Below, piece by piece: positions 59,117-64,000 of a stretch of 64,000 nucleotides of DNA (positions within the stretch are counted from its first letter, which is position 1; each line of letters begins with the position of its first letter). The stretch is from Croceicoccus sp. Ery15. Lineage in GTDB: Bacteria; Pseudomonadota; Alphaproteobacteria; Sphingomonadales; Sphingomonadaceae. Under the pieces are notes generated by a model, which searched no databases, had not been told where the DNA came from, and was given only the letters and a program-made list of their open reading frames with translations. The DNA lies in assembly GCF_020985305.1 (NCBI RefSeq), contig NZ_CP087588.1, forward strand, positions 2,592,501 to 2,656,500, written 5' to 3'. The position numbers were made by a program, and so were the translations under genes.

Positions 59117-59994
59117 TGCGCGGCCTCTTTCGCCAGCAGCCGGTCAAGCCCTTCCCCGGCCCGTTCGGCATAGGCGCTGCATGAAGACGCATCGACCAGC
59201 GGCTGATCGCCCCTGATCCGCTCGGCCATGAAGGTCGCCTGCGGATGCGGGCTCATCACGATATCGCAGGGCAGCGCCGCGACCTTGGTAAAGGCGGCGC
59301 GTGCATCCGCCACGCGATCGGGATGATCGGTAAAACGATATCCCCCCAGCCCGAAGGTCGTCAGCGAATCGACATAGGCGATTCTGGCGCATGTGCCGTT
59401 TGCACAGCTTTCCCACGTGTAACTGGCCGAACCCGGCGCATGGGCGGGCGTGGCATGGACGGTAATCGCAATCGGTCCGACCTCGACCACTTCCCCGTCA
59501 GACAGCGTGCGCGACACCGCAACCGGCGCCATCGCGGGCAATTCGGCCGCCTGCGGATCGTCGGGATCGGGCTGGCCGCTTTCCAGCACCGTTGCAGCCC
59601 GTGCAAGCGCGGCAACGGGCGCCCCCGTCAGCCGCGACAGCGCCGACAGGCCGCCCGCGTGATCGAAATGTTCGTGGCTGACAAGGATCTGCTTCACATC
59701 GGTCAGCGCGAAGCCAAGAGCCGCGATATTGGCGGCAATGACCGGCACGCCCGCCGCATCCGCCGCGTCGATCACCACATGTCCTTCGGGCGATGCGATC
59801 AGCAGTGCGGTAATGCCGCAGGTGCCCACGTCATAGACATTGCCGAATATGTGAACGGGCGGCGCCGGATCGTCCCACCCGCGCCCGTTACAATCGCCCA
59901 ATACGCCCGCCGGTTCATGGTCGGGATGATCCTGCGCCGCGGCAGGCAGGGCGGCAACCAATGCTAGTAGTATAGCGACGACCCTAACGGACAT
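59113..59994 (-). CDS. Subclass B3 metallo-beta-lactamase
   Basis: Protein of 293 residues with a signal peptide (VVAILLALVAALPAAAQ) for periplasmic export. The zinc site is complete: H107-x-H109-x-D111-H112 in SHEHFDHAGG, a later His in VHATPAHAPGSASYTWE, and the third-site His in SPHPQ. These match B3 enzymes, which hydrolyse penicillins, cephalosporins and carbapenems. The usual TPGH is TPAH here. It is nested in an operon with prmA (4-bp overlap), so it is native, not acquired on a plasmid. Start ATG 59994 lies inside the SDR 3' end. Confidence 0.9.
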   Translation of the reverse strand: MSVRVVAILLALVAALPAAAQDHPDHEPAGVLGDCNGRGWDDPAPPVHIFGNVYDVGTCGITALLIASPEGHVVIDAADAAGVPVIAANIAALGFALTDVKQILVSHEHFDHAGGLSALSRLTGAPVAALARAATVLESGQPDPDDPQAAELPAMAPVAVSRTLSDGEVVEVGPIAITVHATPAHAPGSASYTWESCANGTCARIAYVDSLTTFGLGGYRFTDHPDRVADARAAFTKVAALPCDIVMSPHPQATFMAERIRGDQPLVDASSCSAYAERAGEGLDRLLAKEAAQ

Positions 59995-60724
59995 AGCTTG
60001 CCCCGTTCGCATCCAGCACGGCCCCTGTCATGCTGGGCGGCGCGTCAGCGGCGCAAAATGCGGCGATGGCGGCGATTTCGGCCGGTTCCGCCACGCGGCC
60101 CAGCGGAATATCGGCCAGCAATCCGGGCCCGCCCCGCGATGCGAGATAATCGCCCGATCCTTCTTGTGACGAGTCGGTAAAACCCGGGCAGATCGCAAAG
60201 GCCAGAATGCCGTGCCCCGCATAGGCGCGCGCGATCGTCTTGGTCATCGCCACCTCGCCCGCCTTGGCCGCGGCATAGTGCCAGTGATCGGGCGAATCGC
60301 CGCGATAGGCGGCGCGGCTGGCGATATTGACCAGCCTGCCCGCCATGGGGTCCCGCGGTTCCTTCAGCCATTGGCGCACCGCCAGCCGCGACAATTGCGC
60401 CGCGCTGGTCAGGTTGATGCGCAGGCACCGCTCCCACTCGGCCAGCCAATAGGCATCGGTATTGTCGATGGGACTTGCCTCGAACACGCCGGCATTATTG
60501 ACCAGCACGTCGATGCGCCCGCCCGCCATATCGACGGCGCGATCCCACAACAGCGCCGTTTCGCCCGCGTCGCCCAGATCGGCGGCGACGCAATCCGTGC
60601 CCTCGATCCTTGTGCCGTGGCGGATCACGCGAAAGCCGCGCGCCTCGATCGCGCTGGCGATGGCCGCACCGATCCCGCGTGAGGAACCGGTGACAAGAGC
60701 GGTGGGGCGGGCTGCGTTTTCCAT
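59984..60724 (-). CDS. Short-chain dehydrogenase/reductase (FabG-like)
   Basis: NAD(P)-dependent SDR of 246 residues. TGSSRGIGAAI is the cofactor motif, VNNAGVFE the NNAG, NIASRAAYRG the catalytic Ser region and YAAAK the Tyr-Lys pair. Substrate unknown; the FabG-type is likely. Start ATG 60724; a start at 60760 is possible. First gene of the operon with the metallo-beta-lactamase. Confidence 0.9.
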   Translation of the reverse strand: MENAARPTALVTGSSRGIGAAIASAIEARGFRVIRHGTRIEGTDCVAADLGDAGETALLWDRAVDMAGGRIDVLVNNAGVFEASPIDNTDAYWLAEWERCLRINLTSAAQLSRLAVRQWLKEPRDPMAGRLVNIASRAAYRGDSPDHWHYAAAKAGEVAMTKTIARAYAGHGILAFAICPGFTDSSQEGSGDYLASRGGPGLLADIPLGRVAEPAEIAAIAAFCAADAPPSMTGAVLDANGASYVR

Positions 60725-60945
60725 CGGGCAAGCGGTAATGCGCGCCGCTTCACCCGACAAGCCCCGTGGCGGCGGACTGCACCGCAGGAAATGCGAACGC
60801 TTCGCAATGGCCGGAAATGCGCGATAAATCCTTGCCTAGGGCGCGCTGTCCTGCCATTCGCGCCCGCAGCACTATTCAATTGGCGGCGCGGATTCCGAAC
60901 AGGCGGTGTCCTTCCTGCGCTGCCCATCGCAGGGGATTGAAATCC

Positions 60946-61347
60946 ATGGCGCATCCCAAAGGCAGCATTGCCCGCCCGCTTTCGCCGCATCTGTCGATCT
61001 GGAAATGGGGTCCGGCGATGGCCGCCTCGATCCTGCATCGCGTGTCGGGCAACGGTCTGGCGGTCGCGGGTGTTCTGGTGCTGCTCTGGTTCGTGGGCTC
61101 GCTCGCGGCTGGCCCTGCGGCGTATGAAACCTTTACCGGCGTGATGGGCAGCCCGGTCGGCATGATCGTTCTGGTCGGCATCAGCTGGGCGTTTTTCAAC
61201 CATCTGTGCAGCGGCATCCGCCACCTCGTGCTGGACGTGGGCGCGGGTTACGAAGTCGATCGCAACAATCGCTGGTCCATCATCAGCATGCTGCTGGGCA
61301 TTCTGCTGACCGTCCTGTTCTGGGCGGTGATCCTGTTCGCCAAGTGA
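60946..61347 (+). CDS. sdhC: Succinate dehydrogenase cytochrome b556 subunit
   Basis: Membrane subunit of complex II, 133 residues with three helices. RPLSPHLSIWKW, SILHRVSGNGLAV and NHLCSGIRHLVLDVGAGY hold the quinone and heme ligands (the late His). ATG 60946 has AGGGGA. First gene of sdhCDA; sdhB must lie beyond or elsewhere. Confidence 0.96.
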   Translation: MAHPKGSIARPLSPHLSIWKWGPAMAASILHRVSGNGLAVAGVLVLLWFVGSLAAGPAAYETFTGVMGSPVGMIVLVGISWAFFNHLCSGIRHLVLDVGAGYEVDRNNRWSIISMLLGILLTVLFWAVILFAK

Positions 61348-61370
61348 TTCAAGGGACGGGGATTAGATAA

Positions 61371-61751
61371 ATGGGTAACGGAACTCGTATCGGCCGCGTT
61401 CGCGGGCTTGGCTCCTCGCATCACGGTGCGCATCACTGGCTGCTGCAGCGCTTTACCGCCGTCGGCAATCTGGTGCTGGTGCTGTGGCTGGTGTTCAGCC
61501 TCGCCACCATGCCCGATTATTCCTACGGCACGGTCTATGGCTGGCTTTCCAGCCCGTTTGCCGCCACCGCCATGGTGCTGCTGATCGTCTCCACCTTCTG
61601 GCATGCGCGTCTGGGCATGCAGGTGATGATGGAAGATTACCTGCATGGCGCGAACCGCTTTGCCGTGCTGCTGCTCCTCAATCTCGTGTTTGTCGCGCTG
61701 GGCGTCTTTGGCGTCATCAGCGTGATCCGCATCGCGCTGGGAGGCGCGTAA
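61371..61751 (+). CDS. sdhD: Succinate dehydrogenase membrane anchor subunit
   Basis: Second membrane anchor of complex II, 126 residues, three helices. [20 protein letters not shown] is the family start and [18 protein letters not shown] contains the heme-ligand His. It lies 23 bp after sdhC and 1 bp before sdhA. Confidence 0.95.
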   Translation: MGNGTRIGRVRGLGSSHHGAHHWLLQRFTAVGNLVLVLWLVFSLATMPDYSYGTVYGWLSSPFAATAMVLLIVSTFWHARLGMQVMMEDYLHGANRFAVLLLLNLVFVALGVFGVISVIRIALGGA

Positions 61752-61752
61752 G

Positions 61753-63570
61753 ATGGCCGATACCAATACCCCCGCCTACAAGATCATCGACCACACCTAT
61801 GACACTGTCGTCGTGGGTGCGGGCGGTTCGGGCCTGCGCGCCACCATGGGCAGCGCCGAGGCCGGTCTGAAGACCGCCTGCATTACCAAGGTATTCCCCA
61901 CGCGGTCGCATACCGTGGCGGCGCAGGGCGGCATCGCGGCATCTTTGGGCAACAACACGCCCGACCACTGGACGTGGCACATGTACGACACCGTCAAGGG
62001 GTCGGACTGGCTGGGCGACCAGGACGCCATCGAATATATGGTCCGCGAAGCGCCGCAGGCGGTGATCGAGCTGGAGCATGCGGGCGTTCCGTTTTCGCGT
62101 AACCCCGAAGGCACGATCTATCAGCGCCCGTTCGGCGGCCACATGCAGAACATGGGCGAAGGCCCGCCGGTGCAGCGCACCTGCGCCGCCGCCGACCGTA
62201 CCGGCCACGCCATGCTGCACGCGCTGTATCAGCAGTCGCTGAAGTATGACGCGGATTTCTACATCGAATATTTCGCCATCGACCTGATCATGGTGAACGG
62301 CGAATGCAAGGGCGTGATCGCCATGTGCATGGACGATGGCTCGATCCATCGCTTCCGTTCGCACGCGGTCGTCCTCGCCACCGGTGGCTATGGCCGTTCC
62401 TATTTCACCGCCACCTCGGCCCATACCTGCACCGGCGACGGCGGCGGCATGGTGCTGCGCGCAGGGCTCCCGCTGCAGGACATGGAATTCGTGCAGTTCC
62501 ACCCGACCGGCATCTACGGCGCGGGCGTGCTGATCACCGAAGGCGCGCGCGGCGAAGGCGGTTACCTGACGAACAGCGAAGGCGAGCGTTTCATGGAACG
62601 CTATGCCCCTTCGGCGAAAGACCTTGCTTCACGCGACGTGGTGTCGCGTTCGATGGCACTGGAAATCCGCGAAGGCCGCGGCGTCGGCCCGCACAAGGAC
62701 CATATCTTCCTGCACCTCGATCACATCGATCCCGCCGTGCTGGCAGAGCGTCTTCCGGGCATTACCGAAAGCGGCAAGATCTTTGCAGGCGTCGACCTGA
62801 CGCGCCAGCCGCTGCCGGTGGTGCCGACCGTCCACTACAACATGGGCGGCATCCCGTGTAACTATCACGGTCAGGTGGTCACCATCGGTGCCGATGGCGA
62901 TCCGGAAACCGTGGTCCCCGGCCTCTATGCCGTGGGCGAAGCGGCCTGCGTGTCGGTCCATGGCGCGAACCGCCTTGGCTCCAACTCGCTGATCGACCTT
63001 GTCGTGTTCGGCCGCGCAACCGGCCACCACCTCAAGGACAACATCAAGCCGGGCACGGCGCATGACAATTTGCCGAAGGACAGCGCGGACTTCGCATTGT
63101 CGCGCCTCGACCACTTCCGCTATGCCAAGGGCGGTTCGCCGACCGCGGTCATCCGTGACGAGATGCAGCGCTGCATGTCGGCCCACGCCGCCGTGTTCCG
63201 CACCGACGAATCCATGGCCGAGGGCAAGGAAAAGCTGGCTGCGACCTACAAGAAGATGGAAGACATCTCGGTTGCGGATACCTCGCTGATCTGGAACTCG
63301 GATTTGATCGAGACGATGGAGCTCGACAATCTGATTTCGCAGGCGTCGGTCACCATGCATTCGGCTTTCAACCGCAAGGAAAGCCGCGGCGCCCACGCGC
63401 ACGAGGATTTCCCCGAGCGTAACGATGCCGAATGGATGAAGCACACCGCCAGCTGGTTCGACGGCTGGGGCGGCAAGGGCGGCGCCGTGAAGCTGGATTA
63501 CCGTCCGGTGCACGAATTCACGCTGACCGACGATGTGGAATATATCAAACCGAAGAAGCGCGTTTACTGA
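61753..63570 (+). CDS. sdhA: Succinate dehydrogenase flavoprotein subunit
   Basis: FAD-binding catalytic subunit of complex II, 605 residues. [15 protein letters not shown] binds [22 protein letters not shown] holds the His to which FAD attaches, and [21 protein letters not shown] and [19 protein letters not shown] are substrate/FAD motifs. The C-terminal [16 protein letters not shown] is normal. An intrinsic terminator follows, so sdhB is not directly next. Confidence 0.98.
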   Translation: MADTNTPAYKIIDHTYDTVVVGAGGSGLRATMGSAEAGLKTACITKVFPTRSHTVAAQGGIAASLGNNTPDHWTWHMYDTVKGSDWLGDQDAIEYMVREAPQAVIELEHAGVPFSRNPEGTIYQRPFGGHMQNMGEGPPVQRTCAAADRTGHAMLHALYQQSLKYDADFYIEYFAIDLIMVNGECKGVIAMCMDDGSIHRFRSHAVVLATGGYGRSYFTATSAHTCTGDGGGMVLRAGLPLQDMEFVQFHPTGIYGAGVLITEGARGEGGYLTNSEGERFMERYAPSAKDLASRDVVSRSMALEIREGRGVGPHKDHIFLHLDHIDPAVLAERLPGITESGKIFAGVDLTRQPLPVVPTVHYNMGGIPCNYHGQVVTIGADGDPETVVPGLYAVGEAACVSVHGANRLGSNSLIDLVVFGRATGHHLKDNIKPGTAHDNLPKDSADFALSRLDHFRYAKGGSPTAVIRDEMQRCMSAHAAVFRTDESMAEGKEKLAATYKKMEDISVADTSLIWNSDLIETMELDNLISQASVTMHSAFNRKESRGAHAHEDFPERNDAEWMKHTASWFDGWGGKGGAVKLDYRPVHEFTLTDDVEYIKPKKRVY

Positions 63571-63597
63571 TCCGCGCTACCGGTTCGGACGGATAGG

Positions 63598-63640
63598 GAA
63601 AGGGTCGGAGGCTTTGGGGCTTCCGGCCCTTTCTGTTTGA
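63598..63640. terminator. Terminator after sdhA
   Basis: GAAAGGG and CCCTTTC arms enclose a second stem (CGGAGGC/GCTTCCG), followed by TGTTTGAT. It sits between the convergent sdhA and the partial minus-strand gene. Confidence 0.75.
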
Positions 63641-64000
63641 TCAATCGTCCATGTCGAACATCGCAGTTGCGAGTAGCTGTACCCTATCCAAACGGCCCCC
63701 CGCGGCATCCGCGCGACTGATCACGATGGAAAAGCTGGGCTCTTCGGCGTTGGTATAGTTTGTCGACACCAATCCGTTATCCGACCAGCTTCCTGTCTCG
63801 TTCCAACGGCTTCGAAAATCGTCGCTGGCCAGAACGCGCTCGATGTCCGGTTGCAAGTCTGTATTGCCGCCTCCCGTGATATGACACATCGGCAATTGGC
63901 TTGAGACGACGAGCATATAGCCGGCACCGATGCTCGAATTGATCCGCCAGAAATGATTGGCCACTCGCAATTCTTTCGGTGGAAGGTTCACCTCGTCGGC
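63641..64000 (-). CDS. Hypothetical protein (5' end outside window)
   Basis: The frame is open to the window edge, so the start is not seen. The visible 120 residues include ELRVANHFWRINSSIGAGYML and end FDMDD. I do not recognise it; a secreted or lipoprotein-like small domain is possible, given several short beta-like stretches. Its GC looks somewhat lower than that of sdhA. Confidence 0.5.
   Translation of the reverse strand, partial: ADEVNLPPKELRVANHFWRINSSIGAGYMLVVSSQLPMCHITGGGNTDLQPDIERVLASDDFRSRWNETGSWSDNGLVSTNYTNAEEPSFSIVISRADAAGGRLDRVQLLATAMFDMDD

Overview
This 64 kb window is a high-GC, gene-dense chromosomal segment of an alphaproteobacterium. Gene content points to the order Sphingomonadales, probably close to Erythrobacteraceae: small overlapping operons, TAT-exported molybdopterin enzymes, an HWE-family histidine kinase, a chromosomal subclass B3 metallo-beta-lactamase, and the rpmH-rnpA-yidD-yidC-engB block. 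The taxonomic call is inference; there is no rRNA gene here. I see no tRNA gene and no CRISPR array.

Positions 1-34,350 are ordinary core genome. They hold the ftsH 3' part, GNAT acetyltransferases, a DUF3667 membrane protein, rpoZ, a phospholipase D/cardiolipin-synthase-like enzyme, mipA/ompV, an overlapping dapB-nth pair, a sirtuin, malic enzyme, mutS, a PduO-type cobalamin adenosyltransferase, gluQ-RS and an HNH endonuclease. They continue with an apbC-molybdopterin hydroxylase-hemH operon, hflK-hflC-degP, a class A PBP, msrB, an nfeD-qmcA pair in which qmcA carries a frameshift, a GAF-PAS-HWE histidine kinase and an arylsulfatase.

Positions 35,221-43,661 are an 8.44 kb integrated mobile element that splits comM (yifB/Mg-chelatase family) at its Walker A loop. 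The attachment site can be reconstructed to the base: a 2-bp AG crossover, two imperfect 22-bp attP half-sites that end in the same 7-mer, and exact restoration of the comM reading frame on excision. The element encodes a large serine integrase, an AntA-type regulator, a phage gene interrupted by an IS5-family insertion (frame restored when the IS and one TA duplication are removed), several small phage-type proteins, a resolvase with a long inverted repeat over its promoter region, a T7 gp14-like virion core protein and a divergent Orc1/Cdc6-like AAA ATPase. No capsid, portal, terminase or tail gene is present. Three near-identical 15-bp motifs on one strand resemble the start region of T7-type phage promoters. 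I propose a podovirus-related satellite or strongly reduced prophage; this is the part most worth following up.

Positions 43,662-64,000 return to core genome: the 5' part of comM, rpmH-rnpA-yidD-yidC-engB, an acyltransferase, a YitT-family protein, a LuxR-type/DUF4019 membrane regulator, a GST, a divergent LysR/VOC pair with a clear palindromic operator candidate, DUF2165, ligA, and a likely copper-related pair (DUF2946-like and a Met/His/Asp-rich outer-membrane barrel). Then come a tightly overlapping operon (SDR, B3 metallo-beta-lactamase, prmA, DUF2459), sdhC-sdhD-sdhA and a partial hypothetical gene at the right edge.
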